64,000 bases of DNA from Pseudosulfitobacter koreensis (GCF_024733015.1 NZ_JANKJG010000008.1:62001-126000); one strand, 5' to 3'. Shown: positions 11,729-20,109, counted from the stretch's first letter. Made by a program: numbers and translations. The notes: generated from the letters alone by a model not told the origin.

Positions 11729-12466
11729 TCAGTCCCGCTTTTGCGCCCATCGGACCATCTGCCGCATCACCCCGTGCAGCATCTGCACATCGGCACGGGT
11801 CAGCGGCATCCGGCTCCACATGTTGCGCAGGTTGGTGCGCATGCTGGCGGATTTGTGTTCGGGAAAGAAAAAGCCCGCCGCGTCCAGCTGCTCTTCGTAA
11901 TGCGCCGCCAGATGCTCGACCTCGACGCCCTGCGCCCAGTCGGTGCCAGCCAGCGCATCCGTGCGGTGCACGACCGCGCCACTGGCGCGCATCCACTCAT
12001 AGCCCACCAACAGCACGCATTGCGCCAGATTGAGCGAGGCAAACTTGGGGTTCACCGGCACCGAGATGATCGCATTGGCCCGCGCGATGTCCTCATTCTC
12101 AAGGCCTGCGCGTTCGGGGCCGAACATCACCGCGACCTTCTGGCCCTCCGCGATCCGCGCGGCGGCATCGCGCATCGCCTCTTCGGGCGAAAACACCGGT
12201 TTCGACAGATCGCGCGCCCGCGCCGTGGTGGCATAGACATAAGTGCAGTCCTTCAGCGCATCGGGCAGATCGGGCGACAGCTGCGCATCATCCAGCAACC
12301 GCCCCGCCCCCGAGGCCAGCGCCACAGCCGCCGGATTGGGCCAGCCGTCACGCGGGGCCACGATGCGCATCCGGTCCAGGTCAAAGTTCCACATCGCCCG
12401 CGCGGCGGACCCGATGTTTTCGCCCATTTGCGGGCGCACCAGCACAAAGTAAGGAATATCGCTCAT
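11729..12466 (-). CDS. trmJ: tRNA/rRNA 2'-O-methyltransferase, TrmJ type (SpoU/TrmH family)
   Basis: Transfers methyl from SAM to a ribose 2'-OH, most likely at position 32 of tRNAs. The 245-residue protein has the three SPOUT motifs: VRPQMGENIGSAARAMWNF near the N-terminus, VMFGPERAGLENEDI in the middle, and PVNPKFASLNLAQCVLLVGYE forming the trefoil knot. The start at 12466 follows GGGGGCGGC and gives the conventional N-terminus MSDIPYFVLVRPQ. The C-terminal 85 residues are the TrmJ-type extension. It is divergent from the ThiE-like gene. Confidence 0.88.
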   Translation of the reverse strand: MSDIPYFVLVRPQMGENIGSAARAMWNFDLDRMRIVAPRDGWPNPAAVALASGAGRLLDDAQLSPDLPDALKDCTYVYATTARARDLSKPVFSPEEAMRDAAARIAEGQKVAVMFGPERAGLENEDIARANAIISVPVNPKFASLNLAQCVLLVGYEWMRASGAVVHRTDALAGTDWAQGVEVEHLAAHYEEQLDAAGFFFPEHKSASMRTNLRNMWSRMPLTRADVQMLHGVMRQMVRWAQKRD

Positions 12467-12587
12467 GCCGCCCCCATACAGCGCCCTTTCGGCGTCGAAA
12501 AGCCCCCCGGCGCATGCAGGCACTTGTTTCCTTTCGCTGCGCGATCCGCTATCTGCGCTGCCAGTGACGACAAAGGACCAAAAGATC

Positions 12588-13202
12588 ATGGCCGAGACCG
12601 AGCAGCCGCAACTCTACCTCATCAGCCCGCCAGAGATGGACCTCGCGCAGTTTCCCGACGTGCTGGCGCGGGTGCTGGACGCGCATCCCATCGCCTGCGT
12701 GCGCCTGGCGCTGGACACCCGCGACGAAGACCGCCTGGCGCGCGCCGCCGACGCGCTGCGCGAAGTGACGCACGCGCGCGACGTGGCGCTGGTGATCAAC
12801 GACAACGTGGCGCTGGCCGAACGTCTGGGGCTGGACGGCGTGCACCTGACCCTGCCCGGATCGGTACGCGACGCCCGCAAGGCGCTGGGGCCCGATGCCA
12901 TCGTCGGCGCCTTCTGCAGCGGCTCGCGCCACGACGGTCTGTCGGCGGGCGAAGCGGGCGCGGATTACGTGGCCTTCGGTCCGGTTCAGGGCAAAAGCCC
13001 CGAAGACGACGACTTTGCCGAGGCAGAGCTGTTCCAGTGGTGGTCCGAAGTCATCGAGATTCCGGTGATCGCCGAAGGCAACCTGGACCGCGCGCAGATC
13101 ACGGCCTTGGCACCCTACACCGACTTCTTCGGCATCGGCGCGGAAATCTGGGGCGCGGATGACCCCGCCGCAGCCTTGACGGCCCTTCTGGCCGACTTGT
13201 GA
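12588..13202 (+). CDS. thiamine phosphate synthase-like (ThiE/TenI fold) protein
   Basis: 204-residue TIM-barrel protein. ALVINDNVALAERLGLDGVHLTLPG matches the ThiE pyrophosphate-site region, and GADYVAFGPVQGKSPED matches the ThiE 'GADYvgfGPvf.T' loop. Two features are unusual: the loop normally reading T-x-T-K is GKSPED, and the phosphate-binding 'IPVVAIGGI' reads IPVIAEGNL. It may be a divergent thiamine phosphate synthase or a ThiE relative with another role; no thi operon surrounds it. AAAGGA precedes the ATG. Confidence 0.7.
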   Translation: MAETEQPQLYLISPPEMDLAQFPDVLARVLDAHPIACVRLALDTRDEDRLARAADALREVTHARDVALVINDNVALAERLGLDGVHLTLPGSVRDARKALGPDAIVGAFCSGSRHDGLSAGEAGADYVAFGPVQGKSPEDDDFAEAELFQWWSEVIEIPVIAEGNLDRAQITALAPYTDFFGIGAEIWGADDPAAALTALLADL

Positions 13203-13222
13203 CCAAAAACCAGACGCAGGCG

Positions 13223-13245
13223 GCGGGTGTTACAAGAACACCCGC
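13223..13245. terminator. hairpin between convergent ThiE-like and HupE genes
   Basis: A perfect inverted repeat, GCGGGTGTT / AACACCCGC with a 5-base loop, spans the stop codon of the HupE gene and follows the ThiE-like stop by 20 bases. There is no long T run, so termination strength is uncertain. Confidence 0.45.
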
Positions 13246-14423
13246 TCGACCACCCACCATGCGCCGATCAGTGCGATGATCAGCGACCCGGTGATGGATA
13301 CCGCGCGAAACAGCACATCGCTTTCCTGCACGAATATCTCGTCGCCCTCCAGCCGGACGGCACGCGCCGCCGACAGCGCCAGCACGAACAGGATCGCCGC
13401 CAGCGCCACGACCGTCAGCTGCCCGATTTCAACGCCCACGTTAAAGCCCAGCAGCGCAGGCACGAACTGATCCGCAGGCAGGCCGAATTCGCCCAGCACG
13501 GACGCAAACCCCAGCCCGTGCAGCAGTCCAAAGCCAAAGATCACAAAGGGCCGCCAGGGCGACAGCCTGCGCCAGAAAATGTTCTCGACCGCCACATAGA
13601 CGATGCTGGCGGCGATCAACGGCTCGACGATGCTGCCCGGAACACTCACAAGCCCAAGCGCCCCCAGCGCCAGCGTGACGGTATGGGCCACGGTGAACAC
13701 GCTGATCTGCACGATCAGGGGCCGCCACGCGGTGCTGAGCAGAAACAGCCCCAGCACGAACAGGATATGGTTCAGACCTTTCGGCAGGATGTGGTCAAAG
13801 CCCACGGGGATGTAGCCTGCGAACGTGGTCCAACCCGACGCCACATCGCCCCCCGCCAACGCGATCGGCCCGCTGTCACTGCCGCTCTCGATATACCCGG
13901 TAAACGGCTCATCGACGCCCTGCTGGCGCAGGACCAGCGCACCCTGCCCGTCGGGCCAGAACACCGTGACCTCAGAGGCGCCTGCGGGCAATTGCCCCGT
14001 CATCGTCAGCAGCGACTGGCGCGGCGCCTGCGGGTCCGGCGCCTCGGCGACCTGGAAGTCGAACAGCGACAGCGGCACCGCCGCACCGTCGCTGCGCACC
14101 ATCGGCACGGCATTCCAGTCGGCGATCAGCCCGTCCAGCAAACCTTCGATCTCCTCGACGGGACGGGCACGCAGGGCGTCGTAGTCCTCGGCCTGCGCCG
14201 CCGTGTCCGTGTCGGTGATCGCGTCCATGTCGATGCCTGCCAGAAACGCCTCGACGTTGGCGCGTAGCTGCAGGGTCAGTGTGCTGCCCTCATTGCTGAT
14301 GTCCGCCACCGTCGGCATGATCTCGTGGGCGTGACCAGATGACGCAACCGTCAGCAGCCACAGGGTTGACATTGCCGCCACTTGGCGCAGCTTGGAGGCC
14401 AACTTAGCAAAAGGTTTTGTCAT
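13230..14423 (-). CDS. HupE/UreJ_2-family membrane protein
   Basis: 397-residue protein. A signal peptide (KLRQVAAMSTLWLLTVASSGHA) precedes a mature part beginning HEIMPT. About 170 periplasmic residues follow, then a C-terminal membrane domain with about six helices. That domain contains GFDHILPKGLNHILFVLGLF and VFTVAHTVTLALGALG, the histidine-rich signatures of the HupE/UreJ_2 family. Relatives are linked to nickel/cobalt or other metal handling, but the substrate here is unproven. The ATG shares the CATG at 14421-14424 with the oppositely directed DUF4198 gene. An alternative internal start at 14372 would leave a signal peptide lacking basic residues. Confidence 0.8.
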   Translation of the reverse strand: MTKPFAKLASKLRQVAAMSTLWLLTVASSGHAHEIMPTVADISNEGSTLTLQLRANVEAFLAGIDMDAITDTDTAAQAEDYDALRARPVEEIEGLLDGLIADWNAVPMVRSDGAAVPLSLFDFQVAEAPDPQAPRQSLLTMTGQLPAGASEVTVFWPDGQGALVLRQQGVDEPFTGYIESGSDSGPIALAGGDVASGWTTFAGYIPVGFDHILPKGLNHILFVLGLFLLSTAWRPLIVQISVFTVAHTVTLALGALGLVSVPGSIVEPLIAASIVYVAVENIFWRRLSPWRPFVIFGFGLLHGLGFASVLGEFGLPADQFVPALLGFNVGVEIGQLTVVALAAILFVLALSAARAVRLEGDEIFVQESDVLFRAVSITGSLIIALIGAWWVVERVFL

Positions 14424-15237
14424 GCGTTTGTCCCGGTTCCTGTTTATCGCCACCGCCTTCGGTGTCCCCCTTGCGGGCACCTCATCGGTCTTCGCCCACG
14501 AGTCTTGGCTGGAACCGCTCGCGTATCAAGTCGAAACCCAGGGCGATCTGACCGCGGACCTCAAGAACGGCGAGGAATTCGTAGGCTCCACGCTGGGCTA
14601 TTTCCCCAACAACATCGTGCGCTTTGACATGATCATGGGCGAGACCGCAGCCCCTGTCGAGGCGCGACCGGGCAATATCCCCGCGCTGGAAACCGCCGCA
14701 CCCGCCGTCGACGGGCTGCTGGTGCTGGTCTATCAATCCACGCCGTCCTCGCTCAAATACGCCGAATGGGAGAAATTCCTGGCCTTCGCCGAGCACAAGG
14801 ATTTCAAGATCGCCGAGGCCGCACACCTGGCAGCAGGCTGGCCCCAGCAGGGCTTTGGCGAAGTTTACAGCCGCTATATCAAATCGCTGGTCGCCGTGGG
14901 CAACGGCGAAGGCACCGACATGATCACCGGCATGGAAACCGAACTGGTCGCGCTGACCAACCCCTATTCGGCGGCCTTTGACGGCACCATGCAGGTGCAG
15001 GTGCTGTACAAGGCGCAGCCGCGCGCCGATGCGCAGGTGGAAATCTTCCGCCGCACGCCCGAGGGCGAGGTGGACATCACCCTGACCCGCACCAATGCCG
15101 AAGGTGTCGCCAGCATCCCCGTCTCGCCGGGCAGCGAATACCTGCTGGATGCGGTGGTGCTGCGGCCATATTCCGGCGACCGGGACGCGGTGTGGGAAAC
15201 CCTGTGGGCCGCGTTGACGTTCAAGGTGCCCGAATAG
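14422..15237 (+). CDS. exported DUF4198-type protein
   Basis: 271-residue exported protein with signal peptide MRLSRFLFIATAFGVPLAG... and predicted cleavage before HESWLEPL. The pattern of a mature N-terminal His followed by 'W.EP' matches DUF4198 proteins, which are often found next to metal transport genes. The C-terminal third (QVLYKAQPRADAQVEIFRR ... TNAEGVASIPVSPG) looks like the usual beta-sandwich with an 'xxTDxxG' type motif. AAAGG lies 8 bases before the ATG at 14422. It is paired head to head with the HupE-family gene, suggesting a shared metal-related role (inference). Confidence 0.75.
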   Translation: MRLSRFLFIATAFGVPLAGTSSVFAHESWLEPLAYQVETQGDLTADLKNGEEFVGSTLGYFPNNIVRFDMIMGETAAPVEARPGNIPALETAAPAVDGLLVLVYQSTPSSLKYAEWEKFLAFAEHKDFKIAEAAHLAAGWPQQGFGEVYSRYIKSLVAVGNGEGTDMITGMETELVALTNPYSAAFDGTMQVQVLYKAQPRADAQVEIFRRTPEGEVDITLTRTNAEGVASIPVSPGSEYLLDAVVLRPYSGDRDAVWETLWAALTFKVPE

Positions 15238-15319
15238 ACTGCAAACAGACTGCGATTACTGTGCGATCCGCGCCTCTGAACGGCTTGCAAGACGCCGCGT
15301 CGCAGGCCATGAAGCGCGG

Positions 15320-16207
15320 ATGAAAAAGACAGCTGACATATTGTGTATCGGATCGGTCCTGTGGGACGTGATCGGGCGCTCTGCGTCGGTCATGCGTCAG
15401 GGGTCCGACGTGCCGGGACGGATCACCCGCCTGCCGGGGGGCGTTGCGATGAACATCGCGATGACGCTGGCGCGTTTCGGGCTGACCCCTGCGCTGCTGA
15501 CCGCGATCGGACGCGACGCCGAAGGCGACGAGCTGATGGCGGCCTGTTCCGCGCGCGGGATGATCACCGGCACGATCTACCGCTCGGATGATCTGCCGAC
15601 CGACCGCTACATGGCCGTCGAAGGGGCCAACGGGCTGATCGCGGCGGTTGCCGACGCCCATTCGCTGGAAGCCGCCGGCGCCAAGATCCTGCGCCCGCTG
15701 ACCGATGGCACACTGCCCGCACCCTATACCGGCCTTGTGGCACTCGACGGCAACCTGACGCTGGAATTGCTGGCCGAGATCGCCACGGGCGATGCGCTGG
15801 CACGGGCCGATCTGCGCGTGGCCCCGGCCTCTCCGGGCAAGGCCGAGCGGCTGACGCCCTTTCTCAACGCCACGCGCGGCACGCTTTACGTGAACTGCGA
15901 AGAGGCCGGACTGCTCTGCCAGACCACCTTCGACACTGCCCCCCGGGCCGCCGCCGCCCTGCTGGACCGGGGCGCTGCCCGCGTTCTGGTCACCAACGGC
16001 GGCCAAGACGCCGCCGAAGGCTGCGCGACGGGCGGCGTCATCCACGCAACACCGCCACAGGTGCTGGTCACCCGCGTGACCGGTGCAGGCGACACATTCA
16101 TGGCCGCCCACATCGCCGCCGAAGCCCGTGGTGCCGACCGCGACACGGCGCTGGCCCAGGCCTTGGAAGCAGCCGCAATCTACGTTTCAGGAGACACCCC
16201 CAATTGA
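15320..16207 (+). CDS. psuK: PfkB-family kinase, probable pseudouridine kinase
   Basis: 295-residue ribokinase-fold enzyme. It starts with the substrate segment LCIGSVLWDVIG, has PGGVAMNIAMTLARFG (the first PfkB signature), and ends with VTRVTGAGDTFMAAHIA, holding the catalytic Asp and anion hole. Phosphorylation of pseudouridine to pseudouridine 5'-phosphate is inferred from the next gene, psuG, which overlaps by 4 bases (TTGA). Together they degrade pseudouridine from RNA turnover to uracil and ribose 5-phosphate. No dedicated transporter is present. Confidence 0.85.
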   Translation: MKKTADILCIGSVLWDVIGRSASVMRQGSDVPGRITRLPGGVAMNIAMTLARFGLTPALLTAIGRDAEGDELMAACSARGMITGTIYRSDDLPTDRYMAVEGANGLIAAVADAHSLEAAGAKILRPLTDGTLPAPYTGLVALDGNLTLELLAEIATGDALARADLRVAPASPGKAERLTPFLNATRGTLYVNCEEAGLLCQTTFDTAPRAAAALLDRGAARVLVTNGGQDAAEGCATGGVIHATPPQVLVTRVTGAGDTFMAAHIAAEARGADRDTALAQALEAAAIYVSGDTPN

Positions 16208-17112
16208 CCCATTCCTACGCCCGCTCCGCCGAAGTCGCCGATGCCCAGGCCAGCGGCGCACCCGTCGTCGCGCTTGAAAGCACGATCATCACCCACGGCA
16301 TGCCCTATCCGCAAAACCTGGAAGTCGCGCGGCAGGTCGAAGAAGATGTGCGCAGCGCCGGGGCCACGCCCGCGACGATGGCAGTGATCGCAGGCCGTCT
16401 GCACGTGGGTCTGTCGGACGCGCAGCTCGAAGCGCTGGCGCAGGAGAAAGACGTCGCCAAGCTCAGCCGCGCCGATATGGCCGTCTGCATGGCGCAGGGG
16501 CGCACCGGGGCCACGACCGTCGCCGCCACCATGATCGCGGCACGTCTGGCCAACATCGGCGTCTTTGCCACCGGTGGCATCGGCGGTGTGCACATGGGCG
16601 CGGACCAAAGCTTTGACATCTCCGCCGACCTGATGGAACTGGCGCAGACCGCCGTAACCGTCGTGGCCGCAGGGCCCAAGGCAATCCTGGACATCCCCAA
16701 AACATTGGAAGTGCTGGAAACCCAAGGCGTGCCGGTGATCGCCTACGGTCAGGACGCGCTGCCCGCCTTCTGGTCGCGTAGTGCAGGCTTCGACGCGCCG
16801 CTGCGCATGGACAGTGCCGCCGACATCGCCGCCGCCCACAAGATGCGCAACCGTCTGGCGCTGCCGGGCGGACAGCTGATCGCCAACCCGATCCCCGCCG
16901 AGGACGAGATCGCCCCCGAGGTGCTGGCCCCGATCATCGCCCAGGCCCAGGCCGAAGCGGACGCGCAAGGCATCAGCGCCAAGGCGGTCACGCCCTTCCT
17001 GCTGCAACGGATATTCGAACTGACCGAGGGCCGGTCCCTGACCGCAAACATCGCACTTGTGCGCAACAATGCGCGACTGGCCGCACAAATTTCCGTCGAA
17101 TTGACCAAGTAG
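16204..17112 (+). CDS. psuG: pseudouridine-5'-phosphate glycosidase
   Basis: Cleaves the C-C glycosidic bond of pseudouridine 5'-phosphate to uracil and ribose 5-phosphate. The 302-residue protein closely fits the PsuG family: ALESTIITHGMPYPQN, the long GRTGATTVAATMIAARLANIGVF region, FATGGIGGVHMG and GPKAILDIPKTLEVLETQGVPV. It begins with TTG at 16204, overlapping the psuK stop, so translation is coupled. Confidence 0.95.
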   Translation: MTHSYARSAEVADAQASGAPVVALESTIITHGMPYPQNLEVARQVEEDVRSAGATPATMAVIAGRLHVGLSDAQLEALAQEKDVAKLSRADMAVCMAQGRTGATTVAATMIAARLANIGVFATGGIGGVHMGADQSFDISADLMELAQTAVTVVAAGPKAILDIPKTLEVLETQGVPVIAYGQDALPAFWSRSAGFDAPLRMDSAADIAAAHKMRNRLALPGGQLIANPIPAEDEIAPEVLAPIIAQAQAEADAQGISAKAVTPFLLQRIFELTEGRSLTANIALVRNNARLAAQISVELTK

Positions 17113-17224
17113 CCGCAAAAGCGCCTGAAAGCGCGCCGGGATCGGTGTTGTAGCCCCTGCGCAAAGTCCCTATTTTAAGTCGTCAGCCGCTGGATCACAG
17201 AATCCACCAACCTCCGGGAACCCG

Positions 17225-17950
17225 ATGAACACACCTTTTGACGAGGAACCACGCCGCAAGGTCAGCATGTTTGCACGTCTGCGCGCGTCTTTCCTGACCG
17301 GGCTTGTGGTGATCGCGCCCGTGGGCCTGACCATCTGGCTGATCTGGGCGGTCATCGGCTGGATCGACGGCTTCGTGCTGCCTTTCGTGCCGCGCGCCTA
17401 TCATCCCGACCGCATGATCCAAGACTTTTTCGGCCTCGCACCCGAATCGCAGATCAACGTGCGCGGCTTTGGCGTAATCATCTTTCTGGTGTTCACCATC
17501 ATGGTCGGCTGGATGGCCAAGGGCATCATCGGCCGCTCGGTCCTGCGCTTTGGCGAAAGCCTGGTGGAACGCACGCCGGTGGTCCGCTCGATCTATTCGG
17601 GCATCAAGCAGATCTCGGAAACCGTCTTTGCCCAGTCCGAACGAAGCTTCGAAAAAGCCTGCCTGATCGAATATCCGCGTCGCGGCATCTGGGCCATCGG
17701 CTTCATCTCGACGCCCGCCAAGGGCGAGATTTCACGCCGCTCCGGCGCGCCCGACGGGCTGTTGTCGATCTTCGTGCCGACCACGCCGAACCCGACGTCG
17801 GGATTTTTGCTGTACTTCCCGACAGAGGACGTGATCGAGCTGGACATGAGCGTCGAGGACGCGGCGAAACTGGTGATCTCGGCGGGGCTGGTCTATCCGA
17901 ACTCCAAGGACCCGAGTGTGCCTCAGGACCAGCCGCTCAGCCGTACATAG
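17225..17950 (+). CDS. DUF502 family inner-membrane protein
   Basis: 241-residue protein with two transmembrane helices (about residues 24-48 and 82-104), the second followed by the conserved GESLVERTPVVRSIYSGIKQ of DUF502. The C-terminal half (SIFVPTTPNPTSGFLLYFP) is soluble and probably cytoplasmic. The function of the family is unknown. Its last 14 bases overlap the end of the convergent patatin gene. Confidence 0.85.
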   Translation: MNTPFDEEPRRKVSMFARLRASFLTGLVVIAPVGLTIWLIWAVIGWIDGFVLPFVPRAYHPDRMIQDFFGLAPESQINVRGFGVIIFLVFTIMVGWMAKGIIGRSVLRFGESLVERTPVVRSIYSGIKQISETVFAQSERSFEKACLIEYPRRGIWAIGFISTPAKGEISRRSGAPDGLLSIFVPTTPNPTSGFLLYFPTEDVIELDMSVEDAAKLVISAGLVYPNSKDPSVPQDQPLSRT

Positions 17951-18968
17951 CCCGCATGTCGATGCTGGAGCGTGCGCCCAGATCCTCGAAATGCTGCCCC
18001 AGGAACTGGTCTGCCGCCGCCCGTCCCGCCTCCTTGAGACGTCCCAGAACATAGCCGTTCGGCACGGTCTTGGTGGCGACCGACAGGTCGTTCATCAGGT
18101 CGTCGTCGGCAATCATGTGCATGTGCACCCGCGACATCCGCTCTTCGGGAAGCGTGCCATCATCCAGAAGCCGCTGCACCAGCGCAATCGCCCGCATCTC
18201 GCGCAGCAGGGACGAGTTGAAGCTGATCTCGTTGATCCGGTTCTGGATCTGCTGGGGTGTATAGGGCACATCCTCGCGCTCAAGCGGATTGATGTTGATC
18301 ACCACGATGTCGGCGGGCAAACCCTTGCCAAAGAACGGAAACAGCGCCGGATTGCCGGTATATCCGCCATCCCAGAACGCTTCGGTCCGGCCGGTCTGGC
18401 TGTCGAAGACCTGCACCGCCTGAAACAGCGTCGGCAGGCAGGCCGAGGCCATGATCACATCGGCGTTGACCTCTTCGGCGGCGAACACCCGCAGCTTGCC
18501 GTTGCGCACACGGGTGGCGTTGACGAAGAACGCAGGACCCTCGTCCGCACAGACCTGGCCGTAATCAAAGGCGCTGACGATGGACTTCAGCGGATTGGAA
18601 TAAAGCGGCCCCATCGCATAGGGCGACAGACCTTGGGTGATGAACTCGCCCATCAGGTAGAGCGGGTTCATCTCCATCGCCCGGCTGATGTTGCGCACAC
18701 CAAAGGGCGCCATCCAGCTGTCGACCCCGATCCCCTGCAGCCCGGCAACCTCGTGCCACAGCGCATCCAGCGCCGCGCGCGCGCCATCAGGCCCGCCCCG
18801 GACCATGCCCGATTTCAGCGCGGCCCCGTTCAGCGCCCCCGCAGAGGTGCCGGAAATCGCCGCGATCTCGATGCGGTCGTCTTCGAGGATGCGGTCAAGC
18901 GCCCCCCAGGTGAACGCGCCGTGCGCGCCGCCGCCCTGCAGGGCCAGATTGATCCGTTTGCGTGTCAT
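17937..18968 (-). CDS. patatin-like phospholipase
   Basis: 343-residue lipid acyl hydrolase of the RssA/patatin type. Motifs in order: the oxyanion hole GGGAHG (residues about 10-15), the nucleophile elbow GTSAG (catalytic Ser), and the DGG containing the catalytic Asp (AFWDGGYTGNP). There is no signal peptide, so it is cytoplasmic or peripheral. I chose the ATG at 18968 because the conserved MTRKRINLALQGGGAHG begins there; the longer frame upstream overlaps the repeat element before bdhA. It ends within the DUF502 gene (14-base tail-to-tail overlap). Confidence 0.92.
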   Translation of the reverse strand: MTRKRINLALQGGGAHGAFTWGALDRILEDDRIEIAAISGTSAGALNGAALKSGMVRGGPDGARAALDALWHEVAGLQGIGVDSWMAPFGVRNISRAMEMNPLYLMGEFITQGLSPYAMGPLYSNPLKSIVSAFDYGQVCADEGPAFFVNATRVRNGKLRVFAAEEVNADVIMASACLPTLFQAVQVFDSQTGRTEAFWDGGYTGNPALFPFFGKGLPADIVVININPLEREDVPYTPQQIQNRINEISFNSSLLREMRAIALVQRLLDDGTLPEERMSRVHMHMIADDDLMNDLSVATKTVPNGYVLGRLKEAGRAAADQFLGQHFEDLGARSSIDMRAMYG

Positions 18969-19000
18969 GATCGGCCTCTGGACGCGCCGCAGGCCTGTGG

Positions 19001-19035
19001 GAGCCTCCGGCGGGAGTTTAAGGGGCAAGATGAAG
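19001..19035. repeat. REP-like intergenic element, copy 1 (short form)
   Basis: CTCCGGCGGGAGTTT forms a small hairpin and is followed by the conserved GGGGCAAGATGAAG end shared with the copies near 54.5 and 62.4 kb. It fills the gap between the patatin start and the bdhA stop, abutting the stop codon. Confidence 0.65.
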
Positions 19036-19821
19036 TCAAAGTGCGGTCCAGCCGCCATCGACGCTGATGGTGGTGCCGGTGATCTGTGCCGCGGCATCCG
19101 AACACAGGAACACGGCGGTGCCGCCCATCTGCTCGGTGGTGGCGAATTCCTTGCTGGGCTGACGGGTCAGCATCACGTTCTGGATCACCTCTTCGCGGGT
19201 CATCTTGTATTCGCGCATCGTGTCGGGGATCTGCTTTTCGACGATGGGCGTCAGCACATAGCCCGGACAGATCGCGTTGACGGTGATCGGGTCGGTGGCG
19301 GTTTCCAGTGCGACGGTCTTGGTCAGACCGACGATGCCGTGCTTGGCCGCGACATAGGCCGATTTGTAGGGCGACGCGGTCAGACCATGCGCCGAGGCGA
19401 TGTTGATGATCCGGCCCCAGCCGCGTTCGCGCATGCCGGTGACGGCGGCGGCGCTGGTGTGAAAGGCCGAGCTGAGGTTGATCGCGATGATCGCGTCCCA
19501 CTTGTCGATCGGAAATTCCTCGATCGCGGCGACGTGCTGGATGCCTGCGTTGTTCACCAGAATGTCGCAGCCGCCCGCGGCCACGACCAGACGGCGGCAG
19601 TCTTCGGCCTTGGACATGTCGGCCTGGATATAGCGGACGTCGACCCCGAGGCTGCGGGACAGTTCGGCGGCCAGGTCGTGATCCTCGGGCGAATCGGTAA
19701 AGCTGTTGAGAACCAGATTGGCCCCCGCCTTGCCCATCTCCTTGGCCACGCCAAGGCCGATGCCCGAGTTGGAGCCGGTGATGACGGCGGTCTTGCCGGA
19801 GAGGTCCATTGTGATGGCCAT
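19036..19821 (-). CDS. bdhA: 3-hydroxybutyrate dehydrogenase
   Basis: Short-chain dehydrogenase that oxidises 3-hydroxybutyrate to acetoacetate with NAD+, a step in poly-3-hydroxybutyrate use. The 261-residue protein has the cofactor loop GSNSGIG, the NNAGIQHVA segment, the catalytic Ser-Tyr-Lys (IASAHG ... YKSAYVAAKHG), and the C-terminal MLTRQPSKEFATTEQMGG...SVDGGW, which is specific for this subfamily. The ATG at 19821 follows AGGAG by 8 bases. A candidate small RNA or attenuator and a TGC/GCA-rich tract lie upstream. Confidence 0.93.
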   Translation of the reverse strand: MAITMDLSGKTAVITGSNSGIGLGVAKEMGKAGANLVLNSFTDSPEDHDLAAELSRSLGVDVRYIQADMSKAEDCRRLVVAAGGCDILVNNAGIQHVAAIEEFPIDKWDAIIAINLSSAFHTSAAAVTGMRERGWGRIINIASAHGLTASPYKSAYVAAKHGIVGLTKTVALETATDPITVNAICPGYVLTPIVEKQIPDTMREYKMTREEVIQNVMLTRQPSKEFATTEQMGGTAVFLCSDAAAQITGTTISVDGGWTAL

Positions 19822-19835
19822 GGGATATGCTCCTT

Positions 19836-19882
19836 GTTGCGTTGCAATGTGCTGCGCCAACTCTGCCATGCTGCACCTGCAA
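19836..19882. promoter_or_regulatory. TGC/GCA-rich tract upstream of bdhA, possible PhaR site
   Basis: Within 47 bases there are repeated TGC/GCA words, including TTGCGTTGCAA, GTGCTGCGC, CATGCTGCAC and CTGCAA. PhaR regulators of polyhydroxyalkanoate genes in Paracoccus/Rhodobacter bind TGC-N-GCA-type sequences, and bdhA belongs to that pathway. The match is by character only. Confidence 0.3.
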
Positions 19883-19920
19883 TAGGAACGGCAAGATGAC
19901 GCCCGACCGGCGACAGCCAA

Positions 19921-19948
19921 AAAAAAACGCCAGCACGAAGCTGGCGTT
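19921..19948 (-). terminator. strong rho-independent terminator (minus strand)
   Basis: A perfect 9-bp stem, AACGCCAGC at 19926-19934 and GCTGGCGTT at 19940-19948, with a 5-base loop. On the minus strand it is followed directly by a run of T (the A tract from 19919), the hallmark of intrinsic termination. It stops transcription heading toward bdhA about 100 bases before its ATG. Confidence 0.85.
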
Positions 19949-19996
19949 AAGTTATTGAGGCAGGTTTCATACAGGCAAGAAACCTATCGAGCAGTG
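19921..19996 (-). ncRNA. candidate small RNA or bdhA leader attenuator
   Basis: A sigma70-like promoter on the minus strand (TTGGCC at 20030-20025, 17-base spacer, TATAAA at 20007-20002) predicts a start near 19996. The transcript would hold a first stem-loop (AGGTTTC / GAAACCT around a 10-base loop), a short unpaired linker, and the strong terminator, ending near 19921: about 75 nt with no open frame of useful length. It could be a free trans-acting sRNA or a terminated leader of bdhA. I do not recognise a known RNA family. Confidence 0.55.
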
Positions 19997-20001
19997 ACCC
20001 C

Positions 20002-20030
20002 TTTATAAGCAATCTGTGGCTCAGGGCCAA
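20002..20030 (-). promoter_or_regulatory. predicted sigma70-type promoter of the candidate sRNA
   Basis: The -35 element TTGGCC (four of six consensus bases) and the -10 element TATAAA (five of six) are separated by 17 bases, the optimal spacing. It points toward bdhA. Confidence 0.5.
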
Positions 20031-20109
20031 GCTAAAAGTTTGAAAACACCTGAAACCCCAGTTACCGCTGGGTCTAACAAAACAAGGGCAGAAGGGAATT
20101 GTCTCCAAT

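Noticed and set aside
17937..17950. 14-base tail-to-tail overlap of DUF502 and patatin genes
   Set aside because: Short convergent overlaps are common in compact genomes and need no special explanation.
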